DNA of 64,000 nucleotides from Hydrogenophaga sp. (GTDB lineage: Bacteria; Pseudomonadota; Gammaproteobacteria; Burkholderiales; Burkholderiaceae_C): contig NZ_JAUCZG010000016.1 in assembly GCF_030373225.1 (NCBI RefSeq), forward strand, positions 1 to 64,000. The letters are read 5' to 3'. Below are positions 1 to 8,127 of the stretch, piece by piece. The translations under genes were made by a program, and so were the position numbers. Numbering within the stretch: the stretch's first letter is position 1; each line of letters opens with the position of its first letter. The notes below the pieces were generated by a model, which was not told where the DNA came from, searched no databases, and saw nothing but the letters and a program-made list of their open reading frames with translations.

Positions 1-55
1 TTGCCTCCCATGTCCAGACTCAGCTCGTCAAGAAACAACCTCTTGACTCTTCACA
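1..55 (-). mobile_element. Terminus of an IS481-family-like insertion sequence (partial)
   Basis: Read on the minus strand, the block begins at position 55 with TGTGAAGAGTCAAGAGGTTG. From memory this closely matches the terminal inverted repeat of IS481 and its relatives (TGTGAAGATTCAATAGGTTG). The response-regulator reading frame is normal up to position 56 and breaks exactly here, and the base composition is visibly less GC-rich than the flank. A 7-bp inverted repeat, GTCAAGA/TCTTGAC, lies inside at 27-47. The transposase would lie outside the window. The family assignment comes from recalled sequence and not from a search. Confidence 0.7.
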
Positions 56-362
56 GGTAGTCCACCGCTTCGAGCTCGAAAGCCTGCACCGCGTGCTCCG
101 CATAGGCGGTGATGAAAACCACCGCCGGGGGCGCCGCCAGCTCGCGCAGGGTCTTGGCCAGCGCCATGCCGTCCACCCCGGGCATGTGGATGTCGAGCAG
201 CACGAGATCACAACCGGTGCGCTGGATCTGCTCCATCGCCTGCACCGCGTTGCCCGCCTCGCCCACCACGTCCACGCGCGGCTCGCTGCACTCGCCGAGC
301 AGGGTGCGCAGCCTCGAACGGGCCAGCGCTTCATCGTCAACGATCAGTACCTTCAGTGTCAT
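51..362 (-). pseudogene. LytTR/AlgR-type response regulator, truncated by IS insertion
   Basis: This is the receiver domain of a LytR/AlgR-family response regulator. The acidic pocket D9-D10, the phospho-acceptor Asp57 in LLDIHMPG and the region around FITAYAEHA are intact. The frame then ends at residue 103 in VDYL, just before the conserved lysine (normally TKP) and the whole LytTR DNA-binding domain. Codon 103 spans the junction with the IS481-like terminus and the following TGA lies inside the element. It sits 35 bases downstream of its cognate-type kinase gene, in the same direction. As it stands the product could accept phosphate at best and could not bind DNA. The remainder of the gene may lie beyond the element outside the window. 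Confidence 0.82.
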
Positions 363-397
363 GTCACGCTCCGTAGCCAGACGGGTTCAAAACCCGC

Positions 398-1459
398 TTA
401 TACCGGTATTTCAAGGCGAACCTGAAACACCCCGTTGACCAATGCGCTCTGGAACCGCCCCTGCACATCGTGCAGCAACGCCAGACGCTGCCGCACGTTG
501 TCCAGGGCGAGCCCGTTGCCCCGCCGCCCACTGCCTGCCGGCACCGTGTTCGTCACCTTGATCACCACCAGGCTGCCGCGCCGCTGCGTGCTGATCCGCA
601 CCACCGCGCCGGACGGGCTCGGCTCTACGCCGTGTTTCACCGCATTCTCCACCAGCGGCTGCAGGATGAGGGGCGGCAATTTGGCCCGGGAGGCGGTGTC
701 GTCCACGCTCCACTCCACCTTGAGCCGGTCACCAAAGCGCACCTGCTCGATGGCCAGGTAGTGCTCGGCCAGCTCCAGCTCCTGCCACAGGGGCACGGCC
801 TCCTTGGCATCGGCCAGCGCGTGGCGGAACAACTCGCTCAGGTCTTCCAGCAGGCTTTCGGCCTTGGCGGGCTCCTCACGCACCAGGGCAATGGCGCTGT
901 TGAGCGTGTTGAACAGGAAGTGGGGCCGGATGCGCGCCTGCAACTCGGCCAGCCGAGCGGTGGTCCCCGCGGGCATGCGGGCCTTGGCGCGCCACACCAG
1001 CGCGCCCACCAGCACGGCGGCCACCAGGGCGCCCGCCGCGCCGCTGGCCACCCAGGGGGCCGGGTTGGCCAGGCCCATGAGCACGAGCAGCCCGCAACCA
1101 TAGAGCCCGGCCAGCACACCCAGACCGACGCCCGAGGCCCACTGGGCCTGAACCTCCATGCGGCCGAGCTTGCGCTTGAGCCCGCAGACGCACAGCAGCC
1201 ACGCCAGCACGGCAGGCAGGGCGGCACCGGTGAGCACCGCCATCTGCGTGATCCAGCCCACGGGTGTGGACGCGCCGAAGATGGCGGCGACGGCCACGAT
1301 GGCCTGCACGAACAGCACCGCGCGCAACACCACGCCGACCTGGCAGGTGTCGAACACGCGGTCGCGCGCACGGATGTGCTCGGGCATCTCCTGCGACGAC
1401 TGCGTGCCCAATGTGCTGGGCAGGTCCTGGAAGGTCGATAAAATTCGGGAGTCTTTCAT
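398..1459 (-). CDS. LytS/AlgZ-type membrane sensor histidine kinase
   Basis: The 353-residue product is an inner-membrane sensor kinase of the His_kinase (PF06580) class. Four hydrophobic stretches lie at about residues 41-61, 68-92, 107-130 and 136-156. They are followed by the phospho-acceptor motif [10 protein letters not shown] with His180, the N-box ENAVKHG at 271-277 and a short G-box GNGLAL near 314. No separate HATPase of the classical EnvZ type is present, as usual for this family. The start at 1459 (MKDSRIL) is preferred over an upstream in-frame ATG whose extension is arginine-rich and not family-like. It lies directly upstream of the truncated response regulator, so the pair would have been a two-component system of the AlgZ/AlgR kind. 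It is divergent from argH. Confidence 0.85.
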   Translation of the reverse strand: MKDSRILSTFQDLPSTLGTQSSQEMPEHIRARDRVFDTCQVGVVLRAVLFVQAIVAVAAIFGASTPVGWITQMAVLTGAALPAVLAWLLCVCGLKRKLGRMEVQAQWASGVGLGVLAGLYGCGLLVLMGLANPAPWVASGAAGALVAAVLVGALVWRAKARMPAGTTARLAELQARIRPHFLFNTLNSAIALVREEPAKAESLLEDLSELFRHALADAKEAVPLWQELELAEHYLAIEQVRFGDRLKVEWSVDDTASRAKLPPLILQPLVENAVKHGVEPSPSGAVVRISTQRRGSLVVIKVTNTVPAGSGRRGNGLALDNVRQRLALLHDVQGRFQSALVNGVFQVRLEIPV

Positions 1460-1631
1460 GGGGCGTGCGTCAATGCTGGGGGTCGGTCGACGTTGGATTG
1501 TGCGTTGGTCCGGTCCCCGCACCTGGCGAGCGCACGGCGCTGCGATCAAAACGCCGTTCCCGCCTGCCCTGCACGCCTTCCTTGCTGCGGTCTTCCGCTG
1601 CTTCTCTTTTCCCTACAGCCGCTGGCACACC

Positions 1632-3083
1632 ATGTCCACCAACCAACTCGACAAGAAATCCGAAGCCTGGTCCGCCCTATTCTCGGAGCCCATGAGCGAG
1701 TTGGTCAAGCGCTACACCGCCAGCGTCTTCTTCGACAAGCGACTGTGGCAGGCCGACATCGAAGGCAGCCTGGCACACGCCGGCATGCTGCAAGCGCAGG
1801 GCATCATCGGCGCGGCCGACCTCGCCTCCATCGAGCAAGGCATGGCGCAGATCACCAGCGAGATCGAGGCCGGCGACTTCGACTGGAAGCTCGACCTCGA
1901 GGACGTGCACCTCAACATCGAGGCGCGCCTGACCCAACTGGTGGGCGACGCGGGCAAACGCCTGCACACCGGGCGCAGCCGCAACGACCAGGTCGCCACC
2001 GATGTGCGGCTGTGGCTGCGCAGCGAGATCGACCTCATCATGGGCCTGCTGGGCGAGCTGCAAGTCGCGCTGGTGGACGTGGCCGAAAAAAACGTGGACG
2101 TGATCCTGCCGGGCTTCACCCACCTGCAGGTGGCCCAGCCGGTGAGTTTTGCGCACCACCTGCTGGCCTATGTGGAGATGTTCTCGCGCGACGCCGAGCG
2201 CATGGTCGACGTGCGTCGGCGCACCAACCGCCTGCCGCTGGGCAGCGCAGCACTGGCCGGCACCACGTATCCGCTGGACCGCGAGCGTGTGGCGCGCAGC
2301 CTGGGCATGGTCGATGAACGCGGTGAGCCGCAGGTGTGCCAGAACAGCCTGGACGGCGTGAGCGACCGCGACTTCGCGATCGAGTTCTCTGCCGCCTCCG
2401 CCCTGTGCATGGTGCACGTCAGCCGTTTCAGCGAAGAACTGATTCTGTGGATGAGCCAGAACTTCGGCTTCGTGAAGATCGCCGACCGCTTCACCACCGG
2501 CTCGTCGATCATGCCGCAGAAGAAAAACCCCGACGTGCCCGAACTCGCGCGCGGCAAGACCGGCCGTGTGGTGGGACACCTCATGGGCCTGATCACGCTC
2601 ATGAAGGGCCAGCCGCTGGCCTACAACAAGGACAACCAGGAAGACAAGGAGCCGCTGTTCGACACGGTGGACACCTTGAAGGACACGCTGCGCATCTTTG
2701 TCGAGATGGTCGGCGGCCAGCTGAATCCGGCCACCGGGGTGAAGGAGGGTGGCATCACGGTCAATGCCATCGCCATGGAAGAAGCCGCCAGACGGGGCTA
2801 CGCCACCGCCACCGACCTGGCCGACTACCTGGTCAAGAAAGGCTTGCCGTTTCGCGATGCCCACGAGACCGTGGCCCACGCCGTGAAAGCGGCGGTGACG
2901 CACAACTGCGACCTCTCCGAACTGCCGCTGACCGTGCTGCAGGGCTTCAACGCCTCGATCGAGAAGGACGTCTACGAATGCCTGAGCCTGCGTGGCTCAC
3001 TGAACGCGCGCAACACCCTGGGCGGCACGGCCCCCGCGCAGGTGCTGCACCAGATCGCACGCCACCGCGCCCGGCTGGGCTGA
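1632..3083 (+). CDS. argH: Argininosuccinate lyase
   Basis: Catalyses the last step of arginine synthesis, splitting argininosuccinate into arginine and fumarate, as a cytoplasmic homotetramer of the fumarase/aspartase superfamily. The 483-residue product carries HTGRSRNDQ at 112-120, the Thr-His pair of GFTHLQ at 163-164 and the signature [10 protein letters not shown] at 291-300, which contains the catalytic serine. It is slightly longer than the usual 455-470 residues because of a short polar N-terminus. The ATG at 1632 gives [13 protein letters not shown], which merges directly into the conserved region. An open frame continues upstream as far as 1158, but that stretch is antisense to the kinase gene. 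argH stands alone here. Confidence 0.96.
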   Translation: MSTNQLDKKSEAWSALFSEPMSELVKRYTASVFFDKRLWQADIEGSLAHAGMLQAQGIIGAADLASIEQGMAQITSEIEAGDFDWKLDLEDVHLNIEARLTQLVGDAGKRLHTGRSRNDQVATDVRLWLRSEIDLIMGLLGELQVALVDVAEKNVDVILPGFTHLQVAQPVSFAHHLLAYVEMFSRDAERMVDVRRRTNRLPLGSAALAGTTYPLDRERVARSLGMVDERGEPQVCQNSLDGVSDRDFAIEFSAASALCMVHVSRFSEELILWMSQNFGFVKIADRFTTGSSIMPQKKNPDVPELARGKTGRVVGHLMGLITLMKGQPLAYNKDNQEDKEPLFDTVDTLKDTLRIFVEMVGGQLNPATGVKEGGITVNAIAMEEAARRGYATATDLADYLVKKGLPFRDAHETVAHAVKAAVTHNCDLSELPLTVLQGFNASIEKDVYECLSLRGSLNARNTLGGTAPAQVLHQIARHRARLG

Positions 3084-3084
3084 G

Positions 3085-3414
3085 TCAGTTGCAGGGATCG
3101 GGCTGCGGCACCTCGGTGCAGCGCTCGAAGGCCTGCGGCTTGAGGCCCCCGCCCACCAGACGGTACTGGTCGAAACACGCCGCACTGGCCGCAAACGCAT
3201 GCCAGCGGCGTTCGCAGGCGCTCGTGCCCTCGGGCAGGGGTGTTGTGGCGGGCACGGCCCGGTGGGCGTAACGCTGCGGCACATCGGTCATGACCCCGTA
3301 GTAAACGCGGCCCCCGTCGTCGGTCCAGCGAACCAGTTCCGCGCCTGCGGCCCACAGCGGCAGGCACAAGGCCAGCGCCAGGGTGCATGTCTTGAGACGG
3401 TGTTGGTATGTCAT
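3085..3414 (-). CDS. Exported DUF4124-like small protein
   Basis: A 109-residue protein with a clear Sec signal peptide (hydrophobic core at residues 9-20, likely cut after AAGA, near residue 25). The short segment LVRWTDDGGRVYYG follows and resembles the DUF4124 motif (a WTD...G.V.Y pattern) found at the start of many betaproteobacterial envelope proteins. Four cysteines (residues 67, 80, 99 and 108) could pair in the periplasm. The role is unknown. It is convergent with argH, with one base between the stops, and divergent from the hemerythrin gene. It shares with that gene a 100-base intergenic region holding a perfect FNR box. The long frame that continues upstream of 3414 is antisense to the kinase/ATPase gene. 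Confidence 0.6.
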   Translation of the reverse strand: MTYQHRLKTCTLALALCLPLWAAGAELVRWTDDGGRVYYGVMTDVPQRYAHRAVPATTPLPEGTSACERRWHAFAASAACFDQYRLVGGGLKPQAFERCTEVPQPDPCN

Positions 3415-3465
3415 GCCCGTTGCGATCCCGCCGGAGCGCCAGGGTTCCATCGGCGTCCGGGCGCC

Positions 3466-3479
3466 TTGATGTGCATCAA
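3466..3479. promoter_or_regulatory. Perfect FNR/Anr box upstream of the hemerythrin gene
   Basis: TTGATGTGCATCAA matches the FNR/Anr consensus TTGAT-N4-ATCAA without mismatch and sits inside a longer near-palindrome at 3463-3482. Its centre, 3472.5, lies 41.5 bases upstream of a start site at 3514, which is predicted from a TAGAGT -10 element at 3502-3507. This is the standard class II activator position. Because the genes are divergent it could also act on the gene starting at 3414. Confidence 0.75.
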
Positions 3480-3514
3480 GGCCGCGCCGCAACACCCGCG
3501 GTAGAGTCCCGCCC

Positions 3515-4006
3515 ATGACCGTCACCGCCCACCCCGTCGCCCCTTTGCAATGGTCATCTGCCCTGTCGGTGGGCGATGACCGCATGGACCACACCCACGC
3601 CGAATTCGTGGAACAGCTCAACCAGCTGCTGGACACACCGGCAGGGCAGCAGTTGCCGCTGTACCAGGCCTTCGTGGACCACACGGTGGCGCACTTCGCC
3701 CAGGAGGAGCGCTGGATGCTGGCCACCGGCTTCGCGCCCGACAACTGCCACGCCGCCCACCACGCCAGCATTCTGGAGACCATGCGTGCCGTGCAGGACC
3801 ACCACCAGCAGGGTGACCGGGAGGTCATCACCCGCCTGGCCGAAGCGCTGGCCGAGTGGTTTCCCCAGCACGCGGCCAGCATGGACGCCGGGCTGGCGCT
3901 GCACCTGCAGGCCGTGGGCTTCGACACCGGCACCGAAACCCTGGCCGACCCGGGCCGCGTGCGCCCCGCCAGCATGAGCGGCTGCGGGAGCGTGGGCTGC
4001 AGCTGA
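3515..4006 (+). CDS. Bacteriohemerythrin-like protein
   Basis: A 163-residue hemerythrin-fold protein expected to bind O2 (or sense or store it) at a non-haem di-iron centre in the cytoplasm. The ligand pattern is visible in order: His28 in HAEF, His56/His60 with Glu64 in HTVAHFAQEE, His79 and His83 in CHAAHH, and His119 with Asp124 in WFPQHAASMD. The C-terminus adds a short tail with two cysteines (GCGSVGC). The ATG at 3515 has no Shine-Dalgarno sequence. The predicted transcript begins one base upstream, so the mRNA is probably leaderless. The FNR box at the activator position suggests induction under low oxygen. Five bases separate the stop from the next gene. Confidence 0.85.
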   Translation: MTVTAHPVAPLQWSSALSVGDDRMDHTHAEFVEQLNQLLDTPAGQQLPLYQAFVDHTVAHFAQEERWMLATGFAPDNCHAAHHASILETMRAVQDHHQQGDREVITRLAEALAEWFPQHAASMDAGLALHLQAVGFDTGTETLADPGRVRPASMSGCGSVGCS

Positions 4007-4011
4007 GCCGC

Positions 4012-5556
4012 ATGGCCGCTGCGCTGCCCGACCTGATCCACGCCCTGCTGGATGCGGCGCGCTACCCGCACGCGGCGCAGCGGGTGGAGTTGATGGAGAC
4101 CCACGGCGCCTGGGTGCTGCTGGCAGGTGAGCACGCCTACAAGATCAAGAAGCCGGTGCGGCTGCCGTTCATGGACTTCGGCACGCTCGCCCTGCGCCGC
4201 GATGCCTGCCAGGCCGAGGTGCGGCTGAACCGGCGCTTTCAGACCGACGACCCGGCGACACACCTGTACCTCGGCGCGTTGCCGATCGTGGGCACCGCCC
4301 GGCTGCCCCGCTGGGGCCAGGCCGGCGCTGACGACGACGAAGCCATCGAATGGGCCGTGCACATGCGCCGCTTCGACGAAGACCGGCGACTTGACCACCT
4401 CTGCGCGCGCGGCGCCTTGAAACCCGAACACCTCACCGCGCTGGCCGGACGCATGGCCGCGTTTCAGGCCTCGGCAGCGGTGTCCCCGGCCGATGGACCC
4501 TGGGGACGCTTCGACGATGTGCTGGCTTTCGCGCGCGACAACCTCGACACCCTGCGCAGCGGTCTGCCCGGCGCCAGCGAGGCCGAGCAGGTCGAATCGC
4601 TGGGCCGCTGGACGCAGGCGTGCGCCACACGCCTGGCGACGCGGCTGGCGCAACGCCGGGGCGAGGGCCGCGTGCGCGAAGGCCATGGCGACCTGCACCT
4701 GGCCAACCTGGTGCTCATCGGCGACGAGGTGGTGCCGTTCGACGGCATCGAGTTCAACGACGCCTTGCGCTGGATCGATGTGGCCAGCGACATGGCCTTC
4801 GTCTGGATGGACCTGCTCGACCACGGCCAGCCCGGGCTGGCCAACGGCCTGCTGAGCGACTGGCTGGACGCCAGCGGCGACACCACCGCAGCCGACGTGC
4901 TGCCGTTCTTTGCGGTGTACCGCGCGCTGGTGCGCGCCAAGGTGGCGGTGATCCGCAGCACCCAGGCCGGCGCCGACGTGGCCGCCGCGCAGGACGAGGC
5001 CCGCGGCTACACCGCGCTGGCCGGGCGCATCGCGCAGCCTCCCCCGCCGCAGCTCGTCATCACCCATGGCCTGTCGGGCAGCGGCAAGACCTGGGCTTCC
5101 AGCCGCTGGCTGCAGGCCGAACGCAGCGGGCGGGCGATCCGGTTGCGCTCCGACGTCCAGCGCAAGCATCTGCACGGCCTGCGCGCCACCCAGGCCAGTG
5201 GCTCGGGCCTGAACGCCGGCCTGTACAGCCCGCAGGCGCACACCGATACCTACGCCCACCTGCTGGAGCGCACGGCGCAACTGCTGCGCGAAGGCTGGTC
5301 GGTGCTGGTGGACGCGGCCTTTCTGCGCCGGCACGAGCGCGAGGCCTTTCACGCGCTGGCCCGCTCAATGGGCTGTGCCTTCCACATCCTGGCGACCGAG
5401 GCGCCGCTGGCGGTGCTGCGCGAGCGCATCGCCGCGCGCCAGGCACGCGGCGCCGACGCCTCCGAGGCCACGCTGGCGGTGCTCGATCAGCAGCTGGGCT
5501 GGCTGGAGCCGCTGACCGATGACGAGCGTGCGCTGGGCCTGCCGGCGCCCGGCTGA
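4012..5556 (+). CDS. Fused APH-like kinase and P-loop ATPase (AAA_33-type)
   Basis: A 514-residue two-domain protein. The first two thirds are related to aminoglycoside phosphotransferases: Lys44/Lys46 lie in AYKIKK, the catalytic loop is HGDLHLAN at 225-232 and the metal-binding FDGIEF is at 243-248. The C-terminal third is a zeta-toxin/AAA_33-like P-loop domain with Walker A GLSGSGKT at 353-360. The fusion is widely conserved, and its substrate is not established. Nothing here points to antibiotic resistance. The start at 4012 lies just after the hemerythrin stop; the longer frame upstream overlaps that gene. Tight spacing suggests co-transcription with hemerythrin and thus possibly FNR control. 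Confidence 0.8.
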   Translation: MAAALPDLIHALLDAARYPHAAQRVELMETHGAWVLLAGEHAYKIKKPVRLPFMDFGTLALRRDACQAEVRLNRRFQTDDPATHLYLGALPIVGTARLPRWGQAGADDDEAIEWAVHMRRFDEDRRLDHLCARGALKPEHLTALAGRMAAFQASAAVSPADGPWGRFDDVLAFARDNLDTLRSGLPGASEAEQVESLGRWTQACATRLATRLAQRRGEGRVREGHGDLHLANLVLIGDEVVPFDGIEFNDALRWIDVASDMAFVWMDLLDHGQPGLANGLLSDWLDASGDTTAADVLPFFAVYRALVRAKVAVIRSTQAGADVAAAQDEARGYTALAGRIAQPPPPQLVITHGLSGSGKTWASSRWLQAERSGRAIRLRSDVQRKHLHGLRATQASGSGLNAGLYSPQAHTDTYAHLLERTAQLLREGWSVLVDAAFLRRHEREAFHALARSMGCAFHILATEAPLAVLRERIAARQARGADASEATLAVLDQQLGWLEPLTDDERALGLPAPG

Positions 5557-5663
5557 GCCCACCACCAAAAATTTCAATCCGGCTTGTTCCGCTTTCACAA
5601 GCCATTTGGCGGGGGCACCGCTACCATCAGGCCCGGACCCGCCCCAACAACACTGGAGACCCC

Positions 5664-6824
5664 ATGACCGTCATTACCACCGTGGAAGACCTGCGCGTGC
5701 TCGCACAGAAGCGTGTGCCGCGCATGTTCTACGACTACGCCGACAGCGGCTCCTGGACCGAGGGCACTTACCGCGCCAACACCAGCGACTTCCAGAAGAT
5801 CAAGCTGCGCCAGCGCGTGGCGGTCAACATGGAGAACCGCAGCACCCGCTCGACCATGGTGGGCCAGGAGGTGGCCATGCCGGTGGCGATTGCACCCACG
5901 GGCCTGACCGGCATGCAGCACGCCGATGGCGAGATCCTGGCCGCCCGCGCCGCCAAAAAAATGGGCGTTCCGTTCACGCTCTCCACCATGAGCATCTGCT
6001 CCATCGAAGACGTGGCGCAACACGCCGGCGAGGGCTTCTGGTTCCAGCTCTACGTGATGAAGGACCGCGCTTTCATCGAGCGCCTGATCGACCGCGCCAA
6101 GGCCGCCAACTGCTCGGCACTGGTGCTCACGCTCGATCTGCAGATCCTGGGCCAGCGGCACAAGGACCTGAAGAACGGCCTGTCCGCTCCGCCCAAGCTC
6201 ACCATCGCCAACATGATCAACATCGCCAGCAAGCCGCGCTGGGCGCTGGGCATGCTGGGCACGAAGCGGCGCCAGTTCGGCAACATCGTCGGCCATGTCA
6301 CCGGCGTGGCCGACATGAGCAGCCTCTCGGCCTGGACGGCCTCGCAGTTCGACCCCGCGCTCAACTGGGGCGATGTGGAGTGGATCAAGCAGCGCTGGGG
6401 TGGCAAGCTCATCCTCAAGGGCATCCAGGACGTGGAAGACGCGAAGCTGGCGGTGGCCTCGGGCGCCGACGCGCTCATCGTGAGCAACCACGGCGGGCGC
6501 CAGCTCGACGGGGCGCAGAGCAGCATCGAGGCGCTGCCGACCATCGTGGACGCCGTGGGCAGCCAGATCGAGGTGCACATGGACGGTGGCGTTCGCAGTG
6601 GCCAGGACGTGCTCAAGGCCCGGGCACTGGGCGCGCGCGGTGTCTACATCGGCCGGCCTTTCCTCTACGGCCTGGGCGCCATGGGCGAAGAAGGCGTGAC
6701 CAAGTGCCTGCAGATCATCCACCGCGAACTCGACCTCACCATGGCCTTTTGCGGCCACACCAACGTCGAGACGGTGGACAAGTCCATCCTGCTGCCCGGC
6801 ACCTTTCCCACCGCCCTGTCATGA
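5664..6824 (+). CDS. FMN-dependent alpha-hydroxy acid oxidase/dehydrogenase (L-lactate dehydrogenase family)
   Basis: A 386-residue TIM-barrel flavoprotein of the LldD/glycolate oxidase family, oxidising a 2-hydroxyacid such as L-lactate to the 2-oxoacid. Visible active-site residues are the tyrosines of FYDYADSG (22-29), Lys252, His276 and Arg279 in SNHGGRQLDG, the phosphate-binding DGGVRSG at 307-313 and GRPFLYG at 330-336. The electron acceptor (quinone or O2) cannot be read from the sequence. Its stop overlaps the start of the next gene (ATGA), so the two are translationally coupled. Lactate is the most likely substrate but mandelate or glycolate are possible. Confidence 0.85.
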   Translation: MTVITTVEDLRVLAQKRVPRMFYDYADSGSWTEGTYRANTSDFQKIKLRQRVAVNMENRSTRSTMVGQEVAMPVAIAPTGLTGMQHADGEILAARAAKKMGVPFTLSTMSICSIEDVAQHAGEGFWFQLYVMKDRAFIERLIDRAKAANCSALVLTLDLQILGQRHKDLKNGLSAPPKLTIANMINIASKPRWALGMLGTKRRQFGNIVGHVTGVADMSSLSAWTASQFDPALNWGDVEWIKQRWGGKLILKGIQDVEDAKLAVASGADALIVSNHGGRQLDGAQSSIEALPTIVDAVGSQIEVHMDGGVRSGQDVLKARALGARGVYIGRPFLYGLGAMGEEGVTKCLQIIHRELDLTMAFCGHTNVETVDKSILLPGTFPTALS

Positions 6825-7333
6825 ACTCACCCGTGCCGGCGCCCAAGCCCCGCACCTCGAAGTTCTGGCTGGGCATCAGCGTGGTGCTGACGCTGGTGCT
6901 GCTGATCGGGGCGGCCACCACGGCCAGCATGTACGAGCAGCTCAAGACGCAGATCGTGCACCTGCAGCAGCGCCTGGCGGTCACGCCACAGGTGCGCTAC
7001 GTGTCGGTGCTGCTCGATGCGCAGGAACTGCCGGCCCTGCTGGTGACCCTGGACCCGCAGGCCGGCGTGCTGCAGGTGCAGCGCCTCAACGAGGTGAAGG
7101 AAGGGCGCGAGGACAGCATGCAGCTGTGGGCGCTCGCCGGCGACCAGCCGCCGCGCTCGCTGGGCGTGATCGAGAGCAAGTTCAAGACACTGCAACTGCC
7201 GGCCAAAGAAGCCGCCCTGGAAGGTGTGACCCAGCTGGCCATCAGTGTGGAGAACAAGGGCGGCGTGCCGCAGGCGGCAGGCCCGCGCCTGCCGTACCTG
7301 TTTCAGGGCTGGCTGGTCCAGAAAGCAATCTGA
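6821..7333 (+). CDS. Membrane-anchored RskA-C-like domain protein without an anti-sigma domain
   Basis: The 170-residue product has one transmembrane helix at about 14-36 and a periplasmic domain. That domain is clearly related to the C-terminal part of the anti-sigma factor encoded at 14991-15770: both have the LWAL...RSLGV, LAIS and GGVP...LF.G...QK blocks. It lacks the N-terminal cytoplasmic sigma-binding region entirely (only 14 residues precede the helix). Its ATG overlaps the stop of the 2-hydroxyacid dehydrogenase gene, so the two are translationally coupled. No sigma gene is adjacent. The function is unknown. It may be a periplasmic partner or sensor module that has lost, or never had, the sigma-binding part. 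Confidence 0.7.
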   Translation: MNSPVPAPKPRTSKFWLGISVVLTLVLLIGAATTASMYEQLKTQIVHLQQRLAVTPQVRYVSVLLDAQELPALLVTLDPQAGVLQVQRLNEVKEGREDSMQLWALAGDQPPRSLGVIESKFKTLQLPAKEAALEGVTQLAISVENKGGVPQAAGPRLPYLFQGWLVQKAI

Positions 7334-7340
7334 GCCGTCC

Positions 7341-8063
7341 TCACTTCAGCTCGTATTCGAAGGTGCTGACCACGCGCAGCCGCTTCCTGCGCGAACTGCC
7401 GTCGTCGAAGTCGTTGCCGTCGTCGCCGGTGATGCGGATCACGCCCTGGTTGGCGTTCTTCAGCGGGCCAAGTTCGGCGCCCGCTTCGGCAGCGAACTTG
7501 TCGGCCTGTTCGCGCGCATTGCGGGTGGCCTCGGCCAGCAGCGGCGCCTTCACGTCATTGAAACCCCTGAGCTGAAAGCGCGGACCACTGCGGCCTTCGT
7601 TTTCGCCGCCGAGCTGCACGCCCGCCTGGATCAAGGGATCGACCGCGCGCGCGGCGGACTCGACCTCGGCCACGCGCGGCGACCTGACCAGCACCTGGCC
7701 GGTGCCGTTGAAGCGGAACGGCTGGTTGCCCTGCGCGTACTCACGCGTGAACAAGTCCTGCACCTGCAGGGGCCTGGCCTCCACCTCGGTGTCGGTGAAA
7801 CCACGCTCCTTCAGGAAGGCCAGCACCTTGTCGCGGTCACCCGCCAGCGCCTGCTGCACGCCACCGAACTCGCTGCCCGCCCGGCGAAAGGACAGCGTCC
7901 AGACCGCGAAGTCGCTCTCCACGTCTTTCTCGGCCAGGCCCTTGACCGTGACCGAGCGGTCCGACATGCGAAAACGCTCCAGGCCCTGGCTCACGGCGAA
8001 GCCGGCCACGGCGATGCCGGCGGCGATCAACAGGGCAGTGACAAGGCGTGCAAGGGTGTTCAT
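7341..8063 (-). CDS. SIMPL-domain (DUF541) envelope protein
   Basis: A 240-residue SIMPL-domain protein of the YggE type. An N-terminal hydrophobic helix (residues 7-26) anchors it or exports it. The characteristic segment SVTVKGLAEKDVESDFAVW (about 37-55) opens the domain. The repeated basic/acidic middle and the end KRLRVVSTFEYEL fit the family. YggE-like proteins are linked to oxidative-stress tolerance, but their biochemistry is unclear. The ATG at 8063 is chosen because it places the signal helix at the start; the frame extends further upstream with no family similarity. It is convergent with the preceding gene (seven bases between stops) and divergent from dinB, 64 bases away. Confidence 0.85.
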   Translation of the reverse strand: MNTLARLVTALLIAAGIAVAGFAVSQGLERFRMSDRSVTVKGLAEKDVESDFAVWTLSFRRAGSEFGGVQQALAGDRDKVLAFLKERGFTDTEVEARPLQVQDLFTREYAQGNQPFRFNGTGQVLVRSPRVAEVESAARAVDPLIQAGVQLGGENEGRSGPRFQLRGFNDVKAPLLAEATRNAREQADKFAAEAGAELGPLKNANQGVIRITGDDGNDFDDGSSRRKRLRVVSTFEYELK

Positions 8064-8127
8064 GAAATGTCCTGTTCCAGGCGTGCGCCGGCCGGTGGCC
8101 AGCGTCTTGCGCCATGGTAATCCCGCT

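Noticed and set aside
1158-1631. N-terminal extension of argH
   Set aside because: The extension overlaps the kinase gene and its promoter. The conserved protein starts at 1632.
3415-5352. Long minus-strand frame continuing upstream of the small exported protein
   Set aside because: Antisense to hemerythrin and the kinase/ATPase gene. Only the last 109 codons carry a signal peptide and a recognisable motif.
5057-5556. Zeta-toxin-like P-loop domain as part of a toxin-antitoxin system
   Set aside because: It is fused to an APH-like kinase domain in a conserved housekeeping-type fusion, and no antitoxin-like gene is adjacent.
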